33,710 bases of DNA. Source: Ferrithrix thermotolerans DSM 19514. GTDB lineage: Bacteria > Actinomycetota > Acidimicrobiia > Acidimicrobiales > Ilumatobacteraceae. The stretch spans positions 1 through 33,710 of the forward strand of contig CAMASN010000032.1 in NCBI GenBank assembly GCA_945861025.1, written 5' to 3'. Shown in pieces: positions 6,216 through 15,309 of the stretch; within the stretch, counting starts at the first letter, position 1, and every line of letters begins with the position of its first letter. The position numbers were made by a program, and so were the translations under genes. The notes under the pieces were generated by a model. It was not told where the DNA came from and made no database searches. It was given only the letters and a program-made list of their open reading frames with translations.

Positions 6216-6980
6216 GTGACGCAGAGAACGCCGAGCACGGCTCCTACTTCGACGACTGCTGAACCGCAAGTTCATGCGCGGCGCGCTACGCGACACTCGA
6301 CCGCCACGATCCCGAAGCCTCAGGCATCCGACACTGTTGAGACGGCCCCTGAACCGCAGATCAGTAAGCCAGTTGGCGGACAAGGCTCGATTCTGCTGCA
6401 ACATCCGGCGGCCCCTCCGGTAAGCATCACCCACGAGTTCGTCATTACCGGTGAGCCAGCCGAAGCGTTGTGGGACGCGTATCGCGACAACTTCGAACCA
6501 TTGAAGTCACTGGCGATCCTGCGCCATTTCGATTCGCGCGAAGAAGTGTTAGATCAGTTGGCCAACCCGAAGATCCACAAGATTGTCGGCTGGCAAGAGG
6601 GCCGTCCCGTGGGGTTGGCCATGGTCACCAACAGCCTCGAAGATGTCACTGAGATTTCGCCCGAATTCTTGCGAGCGAAGTACCCCGACTATGCAGCTCG
6701 TGATGCCATCTATTGCGGCATGCTCGTCATGGTCAGCCACACGTTGCGTGGCCGCACGCTGTTCGGCCGGTTGTATACCGAGCTGTGGCAGGTGCCAGCG
6801 CTTGAGGCCGGAATCCTCGTGTTCGATGTCTGCGAGTTCAACCGAATGATGTTCGATACCGACGAACTCACCAAGCGCATTGCGAGCTCGTTCCCACGTT
6901 CGGCCGTCGAAGTGCTCGACCGTCAGACGTGGTACGTCGCCGCTCTTCCCGAACCGATTCCGGGTTCACGCCCGGGGTGA
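6216..6980 (+). CDS. GNAT-like acyltransferase-fold protein with disordered N-terminus
   Basis: A 254-residue protein. The first 60 or so residues are Thr/Pro/Ala-rich and look disordered. The rest has the alternating strands and helices of a GNAT fold: EEVLDQLANPKIHKIVGWQEGRPVG resembles the central strands, and GMLVMVSHTLRGRTLFGRLY looks like the acetyl-CoA loop and helix. Substrate and exact family are unknown. GTG 6216 is preferred over ATG 6192 on promoter spacing. The gene meets the convergent GGDEF-EAL gene with a one-base gap (stop 6980 against stop at 6982). Confidence 0.65.
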   Translation: MTQRTPSTAPTSTTAEPQVHARRATRHSTATIPKPQASDTVETAPEPQISKPVGGQGSILLQHPAAPPVSITHEFVITGEPAEALWDAYRDNFEPLKSLAILRHFDSREEVLDQLANPKIHKIVGWQEGRPVGLAMVTNSLEDVTEISPEFLRAKYPDYAARDAIYCGMLVMVSHTLRGRTLFGRLYTELWQVPALEAGILVFDVCEFNRMMFDTDELTKRIASSFPRSAVEVLDRQTWYVAALPEPIPGSRPG

Positions 6981-6981
6981 T

Positions 6982-9432
6982 TTAACTGCGGTGCGGGGTC
7001 GCTGTGCAGCGGCGTGAAGCGGCCAGTTGGCGGCTCTGCGCAAGCCCCAAGTGCTGTAATACGGCGGGTACGTCTGCGACAGATACTGCCTTGCTGAACA
7101 AGAAGCCCTGTGCTTGGCGGCAGCCGAGCGAGAACAGATGTTGCGCTTCTTCGACGGTCTCGACGCCTTCGGCAATTGTGCTCAGATCAAGTGCTGAACC
7201 CATTGCGATAATTGCGCTGACGAGCGACGAATCGGCTTGATGCTGCCCAAGTCCGGTCACGAACGAACGGTCAATTTTCACGGTCGACACAGGGAACCGC
7301 TTGAGGTACGACAGTGATGAGTAGCCGGTGCCGAAGTCGTCGACTGCAAGTTGCACGCCAAGGGCGGTGAGGCCGGCCATCACCGAAGCGGTGAGCACGG
7401 AGTCTTCCATCATCACACTCTCGGTGATCTCGAGCCACAGAGCATGCCCGGGCAAGTTGTAGCGCTCGAGTGTCTCTGCGACGGTGTCGACGACGTCGCT
7501 CTCTCGAATCTGACGGGCCGACAGGTTCACCGACACATAGAGGCGTTCGCCGCCAGGGATGGTGCGGCGCCACTCAGCGATGTTCCGGCAGGCTTCGTCA
7601 AGCATGAATGCGCCCAATGGAACAATGAGGCCCGATTCTTCGGCGACAGGAATGAACTCGGCCGGCGAAACCATCTGGCCGTCGTCTTGCCAACGAGCAA
7701 GGGCTTCGAAACCATTGACCCGACCATTAGGCAACGAGACCAACGGCTGGAAGTAGGCCTCGAAGTGGCGCTCGGTGAGGGCGCGACGTAGACGACGCTC
7801 AAGGGCAACGCGGCGAGCCACTCGCTCACGCATTGATGAATCGAAAATCGTGACTCGGTTGCGGCCACTTTCCTTCGAGCGGTACATGGCCGTGTCGGCT
7901 TCTTGAATGAGTGTCGCTGGAAGCGCGCCTTCGCTTGGGTACGCAACGGTGACGCCGACCGACACAGTGATGAACACTTCGCCGGAGTCAAGGAAAAAAC
8001 TGTCGGTCAGAGCGCGCCGGATGCGTTCGCCAAAGCTGTATGCGCCGATGGAGTCGAGGCTGAGCAACACGATGAACTCGTCACCTGAGATTCGGCCAAC
8101 GATGTCCTCGGGACGAAGGCACGAGGCGATGCGGCGGGCCGCGAGCCCGAGCAACTGATCGCCCATGCTGTGGCCCATTGAGTCGTTGACCATCTTGAAC
8201 TGGTCGAGGTCGATGAACATCACGGCAAGAGGCGAGTTCGTAGGCGCCTGATCGGCGAGCATGTCATCGATGTGATCGATGATGGCCGTGCGACTTGGCA
8301 GACCGGTGAGTTCGTCGTGCGTTGCCTGATATGACAGACGAGATTCGAGCGCTGCTTGCTCGCGCATCGAGCTGGCGAGACGCAGAATTGCAGTGATGGC
8401 CAGTACGAGGCAGAGCCCCATCGAGACGGTCTTGCCATGGGCGCTCTGAGTACTTGCAACGATGATTGGCGCCATGAGCGCGATGGCAACTGCGATCAAC
8501 CGGCTTGGGCCGAGCGTGCCGACTCGGCGTTCGCTCTTACGGGTGAAGAAACGAATTGAAGGATGGAGCACGGCTGCGCTGATGCACGCAGGAACGAGCA
8601 GGTATGGCACCTCAAGGAGGGCCTGCGGAGCCTCGAACGTGCCGACTTCGCCGAGCGCAAAGATTACGTCGCCGCACAACAAGGCAACGGTGCCACCGAG
8701 CAGCAACCGAAATGCGACAGAGCGGTCGCCTGCAGCGAACGCCAGTCGAGCTGCGAGAGCCAGGAGGCACATCGACATCACTGGATAGACCGAGACAGCG
8801 AGTCTCGCCATGATCCACGTGCCCTTGATGTCGAGCGTTGGAGCCACGACGATCTGGTTCACGATCAACATGGCACCGGTGCCGAGCATGATCCCATCGA
8901 GCAATGCCCCTGGTTCGCTGCGGCCGCGACGAGCGCGAGTGAGGCCGATGAGAGCAGCGCCAAACAGTACGTAACCTGGTACTGAGAAGAGGTCGGGGAG
9001 CAGCGATCGATTCGAGGTCAGGTCGCCGTTCGAGTTTGTGAGATCACCAACGGCGCCGCTGATCGTCCACAATACGCCAGTAGCTACAAGTGACCACCAT
9101 GGCCATTGCAGGCGGGGCTGGTGGCGACGGAGCCCGATGGTCGCGCAGATCACGCCAGTGGCAGTGATTACTGGGTAGGCGAGGCCGAACAGCAGGCCCG
9201 CAGCGTGAGCCGCGATGACGAAACAAAAGCTTGCGAGAACGATCCATGTCACTCGACTGCGGCTCGCCGGAAGCGTGAACATGTCGTGGCTTGGCTCGGG
9301 CAACGATGCTCGCGACACAACCATTGGTTCAGGGGTGCTTACTTCGGACCCTCGTTGGGTCAGCGCCTCAATGTCGTTGTGGATTCCACCGAGGTCAACA
9401 AGACCGTTTGGTGGGCTGGGATTCTTTCGCAC
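6982..9432 (-). CDS. multi-pass membrane GGDEF-EAL cyclic-di-GMP protein
   Basis: An 816-residue protein: soluble N-terminus (about 1-58), a run of eight or more membrane helices (about 60-350) forming an integral sensor of MASE-like layout, a GGDEF domain (about 375-535) and an EAL domain (about 545-800). The cyclase signature reads SGDEF (near residue 449) instead of GGDEF, a variant that can still be active. The EAL domain has its key parts: GFEALARW near 573, LEITES, VDDFGTGYSSL, KIDRSF and IAEGVET, so phosphodiesterase activity is expected. It makes or breaks c-di-GMP in response to a membrane signal. The GTG start (9432) has no clear ribosome site or -10, so an internal start is possible. 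It lies just downstream of the membrane protein gene at 9470, with a 37-base gap. Confidence 0.93.
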   Translation of the reverse strand: MRKNPSPPNGLVDLGGIHNDIEALTQRGSEVSTPEPMVVSRASLPEPSHDMFTLPASRSRVTWIVLASFCFVIAAHAAGLLFGLAYPVITATGVICATIGLRRHQPRLQWPWWSLVATGVLWTISGAVGDLTNSNGDLTSNRSLLPDLFSVPGYVLFGAALIGLTRARRGRSEPGALLDGIMLGTGAMLIVNQIVVAPTLDIKGTWIMARLAVSVYPVMSMCLLALAARLAFAAGDRSVAFRLLLGGTVALLCGDVIFALGEVGTFEAPQALLEVPYLLVPACISAAVLHPSIRFFTRKSERRVGTLGPSRLIAVAIALMAPIIVASTQSAHGKTVSMGLCLVLAITAILRLASSMREQAALESRLSYQATHDELTGLPSRTAIIDHIDDMLADQAPTNSPLAVMFIDLDQFKMVNDSMGHSMGDQLLGLAARRIASCLRPEDIVGRISGDEFIVLLSLDSIGAYSFGERIRRALTDSFFLDSGEVFITVSVGVTVAYPSEGALPATLIQEADTAMYRSKESGRNRVTIFDSSMRERVARRVALERRLRRALTERHFEAYFQPLVSLPNGRVNGFEALARWQDDGQMVSPAEFIPVAEESGLIVPLGAFMLDEACRNIAEWRRTIPGGERLYVSVNLSARQIRESDVVDTVAETLERYNLPGHALWLEITESVMMEDSVLTASVMAGLTALGVQLAVDDFGTGYSSLSYLKRFPVSTVKIDRSFVTGLGQHQADSSLVSAIIAMGSALDLSTIAEGVETVEEAQHLFSLGCRQAQGFLFSKAVSVADVPAVLQHLGLAQSRQLAASRRCTATPHRS

Positions 9433-9469
9433 GAAGATACATCGGCAGCGTTAACACAACCTTGAGAAA

Positions 9470-10198
9470 TCACTCGACCTTTTTCGAGAACACCCGTTGC
9501 ATCGGTCGCCACGCTGCGCCGATCGCCAGCAACCCAAGCCAGAACAGTGGATTGCCAAACACCCGAAGCATCCATTCGGTCTCGCTTGCAAGCGCATCGA
9601 CCTGTCGCCCGATGGAGGCGAGCGATGCGACGATTGCGCCAATGAGGCCGACGATTGCACCGCACAGGAACGCGCTTTGGCGGATGACTGAGCTGTGGCG
9701 ACGCACGCCAGTCTCCCCAGTAGACATGATCTGGATCAGCGCGACGGCGGTGGTGCCCAAGCCGAAGACCAGTGCGCAACGTGCGCCAAAGCTCAGGCGT
9801 TGCCATGCGCCCGGTGTGTCGGTTGATCGTTTGGTGAGCAACTGCCATGAAGCGTTTGAGGTGCGGTCGAACATCGAGAACCCAGCGAGTGCGGTGAAGC
9901 CTGACGCAAGCTGTTGCAGTGTGGTGAACGCGAAGCCGACTCCCGCAGTGATCGGGATGACTACTGCGTTTGAGTTGGCGCTGATGATCTTCGCTAACGC
10001 CCACGGGGTAACGGTTTCATTACCTGGACCCCACTCATATGACAGCCAGATGATCACCCCAACGAGCGCGAAACGATGTCGCCATTGGGATTCTCGAAAG
10101 TCGGTGCGTATTGCTGAGCGAAGAGTGGACCGGTCGATTCGTTGCGTATGGCGGTCGTTGCCCCCGGGCGAATCGGGGGCACTGTGAGCAGAGGGCAC
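9470..10198 (-). CDS. integral membrane protein of unknown function
   Basis: A 242-residue protein I cannot place. It has a basic cytoplasmic N-terminus, then about five hydrophobic segments (residues about 43-55, 75-95, 97-112, 143-165, 173-192) and a sixth near 217-230, ending in a basic tail. No catalytic motif is visible. The GTG start at 10198 is supported by TAAGGT 7 bases upstream. It is co-directional with the downstream GGDEF-EAL gene and divergent from a second GGDEF-EAL gene, so a role in c-di-GMP signalling, for example as a sensor partner, is a guess from position only. Confidence 0.7.
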   Translation of the reverse strand: MPSAHSAPDSPGGNDRHTQRIDRSTLRSAIRTDFRESQWRHRFALVGVIIWLSYEWGPGNETVTPWALAKIISANSNAVVIPITAGVGFAFTTLQQLASGFTALAGFSMFDRTSNASWQLLTKRSTDTPGAWQRLSFGARCALVFGLGTTAVALIQIMSTGETGVRRHSSVIRQSAFLCGAIVGLIGAIVASLASIGRQVDALASETEWMLRVFGNPLFWLGLLAIGAAWRPMQRVFSKKVE

Positions 10199-10205
10199 GA
10201 CAGCA

Positions 10206-10211
10206 ACCTTA
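10206..10211 (-). promoter_or_regulatory. leaderless -10 box (TAAGGT) of the membrane protein gene
   Basis: On the minus strand TAAGGT is followed by 7 bases and GTG 10198. No Shine-Dalgarno sequence fits between. No good -35 is seen. Confidence 0.5.
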
Positions 10212-10321
10212 GTCAGAGGTGTCTGATGTGGACCCTCGGCGCGGTCTGTTCTTGTGCGCTAGTAATTTGGCGGATGTGGGGAACTCCTCAAGTACGGCAC
10301 CGCGTGCGACGATGAATATCC

Positions 10322-12310
10322 GTGAATTCGGAAGCAAGCCGCAGCCTTCGTCGCTTTGTTGCATATGCAACAATCGCTTTCGTTCCGATATTTGGTCTTG
10401 CCGTTGTACTGACGCGCACCACAGCGATCGCATCACAGCAAGACGCGGTAGCCGCAGCACTGCTTCAAGCGCAAACAATTAATCGCTCTGCGCTGCGGCC
10501 GTTCGTTGATGAGTTGGGGTCGAACCAGACACTCTCGCCGACCGTTCGCGAGGGACTCAAAGCAGCCACAACGGCACTCGTGGATAACACGACGGTGTTC
10601 CGTTTGCGGCTGCGTGACATTTCCGGGCGAGTGGTGTTTGACGCGCTGCACCCGAATGCCTTGCCTGGGCAACCCGATTTGAACGAGGACATCGCAGTGG
10701 TGCTCGCTGGCGGCATTGTGGCGGGTCGAGCCCAGTTTGGCGCCGACGCAGTGGATGGCGGGCGGCCGGTCGGAGTTGATGCCATCGAGGTGTACCTTCC
10801 GATTGTTTCGAGCTCGGCCCCATTTCGAGTGGTTGGTGTTCTTGAGCTCTACGTTCCCTACGCCCCTATCGCTGCGGCGCATGCGGCGACCCTTCGCCAG
10901 ACCTACATCGTGTTGCTCGGTGGCCTGTTGGTTCTCTGGCTCGTAGTGGCTGCCATCTTGTGGTCGGTCACAAGCAGAGTCCATCGGCAAAGCGACGCCA
11001 ACAAGTACCTCTCACTACATGACCCGCTCACGGGAATGCCGAACCGGGCTCTCTTTGCCGACCGCGTGGAACACGCGATCAACGCCAATGCCAGAACGGG
11101 CCTACCGGTCTCGATAGCCATTGTCGACCTTGATCGATTCAAAGAAGTGAACGACACGTTGGGTCACGCCAACGGCGACATTCTCTTGAACTGTGTGGCC
11201 CAGCGAATGATGCAAGAACTCAGGCCGGGTGACACGGCGGCGCGACTCGGCGGCGACGAGTTTGGTCTGGTGCTCCCGGGTGTTGGCGCACAAGCGGCTC
11301 GATCGATCCTCGATCGCATCCAGTTGGTGATCGGCCGCGAGCTTGAGCTCGACGGAATTCCGGTCACCCCTAATGCAAGCATCGGTTGGGCCGAGTGGCC
11401 CGAGCAGGGCAACGACGTAGATCACCTGATGCGGCGCGCCGACCTTGCGCTCTACGCCGCGAAGGATGCTGGCATGGGCGTGGTTCGCTATGCATACGAG
11501 CTGCAGCCCGCCGATGTGTCGAGCCTCGGTTTGGTGGCAGAGCTTCGCCATGCAGTCGCCAAAAACGAGTTTGAGCTGCTCTACCAACCCAAGGTGGAGA
11601 TCAACACAGGACAGCTGGTGGGCTTCGAGGCGCTGGTGCGATGGCGCCACCCCGAGCGCGGACTGCTGGCGCCGAGCGACTTCATGAACGTGCTCGAGAC
11701 CACTGCGTTGATCGGCTCGCTGACGCGATGGGTGTTTGACACAGCAATGGGGCAGCTCGTTGATTGGGGCGAAGCTGCTTCTGGGTTGTCGATGTCGGTC
11801 AATGTGTCGGTTCGTAATGTGCGCGATCCATCGATGGCCAGCTGGTTCGAGCAGCGCTTGGTCGCCCTCGAACTTGACCCCGCACGAGTGATCATCGAGA
11901 TCACAGAAACAGCTATCGCTACCGATCCTCGACGAGTGATGGAGCACATTGCGCAGCTCGACGCGGCCGGCATCAATGTGAGCCTCGATGATTTCGGCCA
12001 GGGCTATACATCGCTGAGCCAGTTGAGCACGTTGCGGGTGAGCGAACTCAAGATTGATCGAGAGTTTACTTCGCTGACGCATTCGAGTTTGAAGGCGGTC
12101 AACATCGTTGCGGCGGCGATCGAACTTGGACATCGTTTAGGGCTGAACGTGGTCGCCGAAGGCGTGGAGTCGGCGCAGTCACTTGAGGCGCTGCGGGATC
12201 TCGGCTGCGATGAAGCTCAGGGATATTTATTCGCCGGTCCGCTGAGCGAACCCGATGCACGGGCGCTACTTGCGGGTGTCGGGTGGGTCAGCGCAGTCCC
12301 GACAAGGTGA
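10322..12310 (+). CDS. membrane GGDEF-EAL cyclic-di-GMP protein with extracytoplasmic sensor
   Basis: A 662-residue protein: membrane helix 1 (about 14-34), an extracytoplasmic domain of about 160 residues that is CHASE- or Cache-like in layout, membrane helix 2 (about 198-220), GGDEF (about 230-395) and EAL (about 405-655). The cyclase site is canonical (Gly310-Gly-Asp-Glu-Phe314). The EAL domain keeps Glu436 in GFEALVRW, the EITET motif, LDDFGQGYTSL, KIDREF and VVAEGVES, so both activities look possible. Ligands outside the cell would tune c-di-GMP. The start is GTG 10322; no ribosome site or box is visible. The 3' end overlaps the convergent ABC exporter gene by 23 bases. Confidence 0.93.
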   Translation: MNSEASRSLRRFVAYATIAFVPIFGLAVVLTRTTAIASQQDAVAAALLQAQTINRSALRPFVDELGSNQTLSPTVREGLKAATTALVDNTTVFRLRLRDISGRVVFDALHPNALPGQPDLNEDIAVVLAGGIVAGRAQFGADAVDGGRPVGVDAIEVYLPIVSSSAPFRVVGVLELYVPYAPIAAAHAATLRQTYIVLLGGLLVLWLVVAAILWSVTSRVHRQSDANKYLSLHDPLTGMPNRALFADRVEHAINANARTGLPVSIAIVDLDRFKEVNDTLGHANGDILLNCVAQRMMQELRPGDTAARLGGDEFGLVLPGVGAQAARSILDRIQLVIGRELELDGIPVTPNASIGWAEWPEQGNDVDHLMRRADLALYAAKDAGMGVVRYAYELQPADVSSLGLVAELRHAVAKNEFELLYQPKVEINTGQLVGFEALVRWRHPERGLLAPSDFMNVLETTALIGSLTRWVFDTAMGQLVDWGEAASGLSMSVNVSVRNVRDPSMASWFEQRLVALELDPARVIIEITETAIATDPRRVMEHIAQLDAAGINVSLDDFGQGYTSLSQLSTLRVSELKIDREFTSLTHSSLKAVNIVAAAIELGHRLGLNVVAEGVESAQSLEALRDLGCDEAQGYLFAGPLSEPDARALLAGVGWVSAVPTR

Positions 12311-14060
12311 GTGCTTCGCGGTAGAACTCGCTGTTCTGCTCAAGGTTCGCGGGCGTATCGAACGCCTTGAGTTGGCCGTCTTGGATCACCATGATGCGGT
12401 CGCAGATTGCGAGCGTAGACATTCGATGAGCGATCACGATCACGGTCATCTGGGTGCGCAACTCAGAAAGCGTCTCGCGAATCAGCGCCTCTGATCGCAC
12501 ATCGAGCGAACTGGTGGGCTCATCGAGAATCAATACATCGGGGTGCTCAACCAATGCGCGAGCGATACATAGACGCTGCTGCTGGCCCCCACTGAGATGG
12601 CCGCCTCGCTCGCCGACATCTCGCAGATAGCGCTCGGGGAAGCCATCGATGTCTTCGTGTAGGTGGGCAAGCCGAGCAGCACGTTCGATGTCGGCTTCGC
12701 CAACGTTGTCGCGCAGGAAGCGAATGTTGTCGGAAATGGTGCCCGCAATCAAATGTGAGGCCTGAGGCACAAAGGTGACCTTGCGGGCCCACTCGGATCT
12801 CGAGAACAGATCGATGTCTCGCCCGTCGGCAGTGACCGAGCCGGCCGTTGGCTTGCGGAGTCCCAACATCAGTTGCACCAACGTTGACTTGCCGCTTCCC
12901 GATGGGCCCACGATGCCCACGATCTCGTTGGGCGTAATCGATGCAGTGAGAGCGCTGAGCACTGGCTGACCGGCGATGTACTCGAACGAGACAGCCTCGA
13001 GGCGCAAGGTGCCGACGTGGCCCACTGAGATGCCGTGATCGTGTATGGCCGCATCGCGGTACCGGGCAACTTCTGATTGCAGCGCATCAACGAAAGGGAG
13101 GCTTGCGGCGATGCTTGATACTGAACTTTGCATCGCTTGCCCGTAGGTCAGAGATCGCAACATCACCAACATCACCGCACCGAGCGCGGTGATGTTTGCG
13201 CTGTCGGATGCCGCCACAACACCGACCGCTCCGACAAGCACGAGATACGCCAAACCCGAATACAGGTTGGGGACCACGCCTCGTAAGAATGCGAGCCGCA
13301 CGCCTGCAGAAGCGTTCTTGTCGATGAGTGCGCTGACTCGGTCTTCGGTTTGGTGTTGCACATTGAAGACGTGCACTTCCATGCCCAGGTTCGAGATCTC
13401 GCTGAGCGAAGTGGCGAACTCCATGCCGGCGCTCGCTGTGGACTCGGCTGAGCGCACGACTATTCCACGCACGGGGCGCAGGGCCAACGCCAGTACTACG
13501 ACAGCGGCGATCAAGACCAGGGATCCGACAGGGTCGACTGCAGCAGCGAGCGCGATAAGGGCAATCAGGTTAAACGCAGCAATGGTGCCAAGCGTGAGGC
13601 TCGAGATCAGTTGGGCGCCGTTGTTTGCGAAGGTGGTGAGCATCTCTTGCAGTCGGCCTTGGCGCTGGTCTTGCTGCATGGCCCATGAGCTACTGAGAAA
13701 TGTCTGGGCCAAGTCGCGGCGGATGCCAGCGAGCACACCGTTGGTGAGTTGCGCCCCTTGCCATGACGACCAGAGCGCGAGCGCGACGCGAGCGACTACG
13801 AGTGCAAGGGCCAGCCAAACGGCGCCGGGCACGGAGATCGAATGACCTGCAAACAACTGAATCTCTTCGTCGTCTGATGTGATTGCAAATGCCGCGCGGG
13901 TGATGATGATCAGAAATGCCGCCTCGGCAAGACCGCCCACAAGCGACGACGAAGCGAGGGCAAAGAGTCGGCCGCGTCGACCGTGGAGCAGCGCTGCAAT
14001 CGAGGTCCGGGCGTGCGCGCGTTGCGGCACGTTGGCAGTGCGAACGTGGCGCGCAGTCAT
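12288..14060 (-). CDS. ABC exporter, fused membrane and ATPase domains
   Basis: A 590-residue half-exporter: a six-helix type I membrane domain (about 30-310) and a nucleotide-binding domain (about 345-580). Walker A is GPSGSGKST (near 385), signature LSGGQQQRL (near 488), Walker B LILDEPTSSLD with the catalytic Glu, and the H-loop in IAHRMST. All are canonical, so a homodimer with two active sites is expected. The cargo is unknown; the domain order fits drug, peptide or lipid export. ATG 14060 is chosen because TAGTGT lies 7 bases before it; the open frame runs further upstream but into the leader region. The tail overlaps the convergent GGDEF-EAL gene. Confidence 0.9.
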   Translation of the reverse strand: MTARHVRTANVPQRAHARTSIAALLHGRRGRLFALASSSLVGGLAEAAFLIIITRAAFAITSDDEEIQLFAGHSISVPGAVWLALALVVARVALALWSSWQGAQLTNGVLAGIRRDLAQTFLSSSWAMQQDQRQGRLQEMLTTFANNGAQLISSLTLGTIAAFNLIALIALAAAVDPVGSLVLIAAVVVLALALRPVRGIVVRSAESTASAGMEFATSLSEISNLGMEVHVFNVQHQTEDRVSALIDKNASAGVRLAFLRGVVPNLYSGLAYLVLVGAVGVVAASDSANITALGAVMLVMLRSLTYGQAMQSSVSSIAASLPFVDALQSEVARYRDAAIHDHGISVGHVGTLRLEAVSFEYIAGQPVLSALTASITPNEIVGIVGPSGSGKSTLVQLMLGLRKPTAGSVTADGRDIDLFSRSEWARKVTFVPQASHLIAGTISDNIRFLRDNVGEADIERAARLAHLHEDIDGFPERYLRDVGERGGHLSGGQQQRLCIARALVEHPDVLILDEPTSSLDVRSEALIRETLSELRTQMTVIVIAHRMSTLAICDRIMVIQDGQLKAFDTPANLEQNSEFYREALTLSGLR

Positions 14061-14067
14061 CGCGCAC

Positions 14068-14073
14068 ACACTA
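14068..14073 (-). promoter_or_regulatory. leaderless -10 box (TAGTGT) of the ABC exporter gene
   Basis: On the minus strand TAGTGT is followed by 7 bases and ATG 14060, the same hexamer and spacing as before the nuclease (2470) and quinone oxidoreductase (30119) genes. The rest of the divergent gap up to 14294 shows no other clear element. Confidence 0.6.
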
Positions 14074-14294
14074 GGGGTTCGCCTTCGAGCGGCGGGTGCT
14101 CGGGCCGCTGGACCGATCGCGCGGTGAAGGCCAGCGACGAGTTGAAGGTCGGCAAGAAGAAGCAACTGCACACTCGCGCTCGAGTCGGCGGTCGACCAGT
14201 TCGACGGCGGGTCATTGAGTCTGTGAGTCTGTGCGAAACTGCTGCGTCGGTTACCTCGCCACCGGCTGAGAGCATCGCTTCGAAGGAGACCATC

Positions 14295-14723
14295 ATGGGT
14301 CAGATCATCGGTCAGTTTTGTATCAACGTCACCGATCTTGAGCGCTCAATCGCGTTTTGGCAGGACGTTTGTGGCATTCCGCTGCGGAGCCGTACCCAGA
14401 TTCCCACCGCGCTTGAAGCGGTGTTGCAGGCCGACGAAGGTGGCTCGCGTATCCAGCTTGCGCAGCAACTCGAGAAGCCCGGTCCTATCGATATGGGCAC
14501 CGCAATGTGGAAGCTCTATCTCAATACCGACGACTGCTTTGCTCTGTACGAGCGATGCCTTGGCGCCGGATGCGAATCGGTGCAAGCGCCAGCGCGTCTC
14601 GACCGGTGGCCAGTGACCGTGGCGTTCATCAAAGACTTCGACGGGTACCTGATTGAGCTCATCGAGTATCACGAGGGCACTCCAGCTGGCGTGCCAGACC
14701 CAGGCTCAACCAACCGCAAATGA
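14295..14723 (+). CDS. VOC-family (glyoxalase I-like) protein
   Basis: A 142-residue single VOC domain module with two beta-alpha-beta units. The N-terminal strand (GQFCINVTDLERSIAFW) carries Gln where bacterial glyoxalase I has the first His ligand, a swap also seen in the human enzyme. The C-terminal strand DFDGYLIELIEY keeps the Glu ligand. Other ligands are less clear, so lactoylglutathione lyase activity is not assured; a dioxygenase- or resistance-type VOC is equally possible. ATG 14295 has a good GAAGGAG at 14282-14288. The open frame upstream of 14295 is not coding. Its ATGA overlap with the next gene implies coupled translation. Confidence 0.85.
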   Translation: MGQIIGQFCINVTDLERSIAFWQDVCGIPLRSRTQIPTALEAVLQADEGGSRIQLAQQLEKPGPIDMGTAMWKLYLNTDDCFALYERCLGAGCESVQAPARLDRWPVTVAFIKDFDGYLIELIEYHEGTPAGVPDPGSTNRK

Positions 14724-15283
14724 GTTGGCTGCCGTCGTTGCTGCCGCAACGCGCAGAGGTTGATGGGCTCACATTCGTTCCGCTCACACCGCAACTGCTG
14801 TCGGGCGACTACGCAGCGGTGATGCGCGACATCGAGATGCTGCGTACTTGGAGCGGTGAGAACTGGCCAACAGCCGAATTTACAGCCGACGAAAACCTTG
14901 TCGACCTCGTTCGGCATGATCTCGAGCAACGCGAAGGCGTTGCGCTCACGTACAGCGTGCTCCGCAATGAAGCCGTCATTGGATGTATCTATGTGCGTCC
15001 CATTGTCGACGCGTTACTCACTCGATCGATCATCGTCGATCCGGCCGAACTGTCGGCCACAGATATCGTGGTGCGCGGGTGGAGTCACGAGATCAGCGCA
15101 GCCCGTCTCATCGCAGCAAGTCGGTCGTTCTTGCTGAGCGAACCGTTTACGTTTCCGATGCTGTGGTGGCAAACGAACATTGACTCTGCCGAGCAACTCG
15201 ACGCGTGCGACAGCTTGGGCCTCTCGAAGCAGCTCAGCTTCTTCGGAGAATCAACGATGTGGGTGCTCGCCAGGCTGCCCTAG
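14720..15283 (+). CDS. GNAT-like N-acetyltransferase fold protein
   Basis: A 187-residue protein starting at ATG 14720, overlapping the VOC stop by 4 bases (ATGA). The layout suggests GNAT: an acidic helix-rich N-terminus (GDYAAVMRDIEMLRTWSG), a strand pair VALTYSVLRNEAVIGCIYVRP, and a long helix beginning WSHEISAARLIAASRSFL in the acetyl-CoA region. The pyrophosphate loop is not canonical, so acceptor and donor are uncertain. Coupling to the VOC protein suggests both act on the same small molecule, possibly a toxic or antibiotic compound; that is inference. Confidence 0.65.
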   Translation: MSWLPSLLPQRAEVDGLTFVPLTPQLLSGDYAAVMRDIEMLRTWSGENWPTAEFTADENLVDLVRHDLEQREGVALTYSVLRNEAVIGCIYVRPIVDALLTRSIIVDPAELSATDIVVRGWSHEISAARLIAASRSFLLSEPFTFPMLWWQTNIDSAEQLDACDSLGLSKQLSFFGESTMWVLARLP

Positions 15284-15309
15284 GGCGCCAAAGCTGCAGC
15301 ATCGGTTGC

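Noticed and set aside
11102-12133. A 343-codon open frame antisense to the GGDEF-EAL gene
   Set aside because: High-GC shadow; the opposite strand holds intact GGDEF and EAL motifs.
13983-14294. N-terminal extension of the VOC protein in the same open frame
   Set aside because: It covers the divergent ABC start and leader, is Arg-rich and low in family likeness, and a strong ribosome site precedes ATG 14295.
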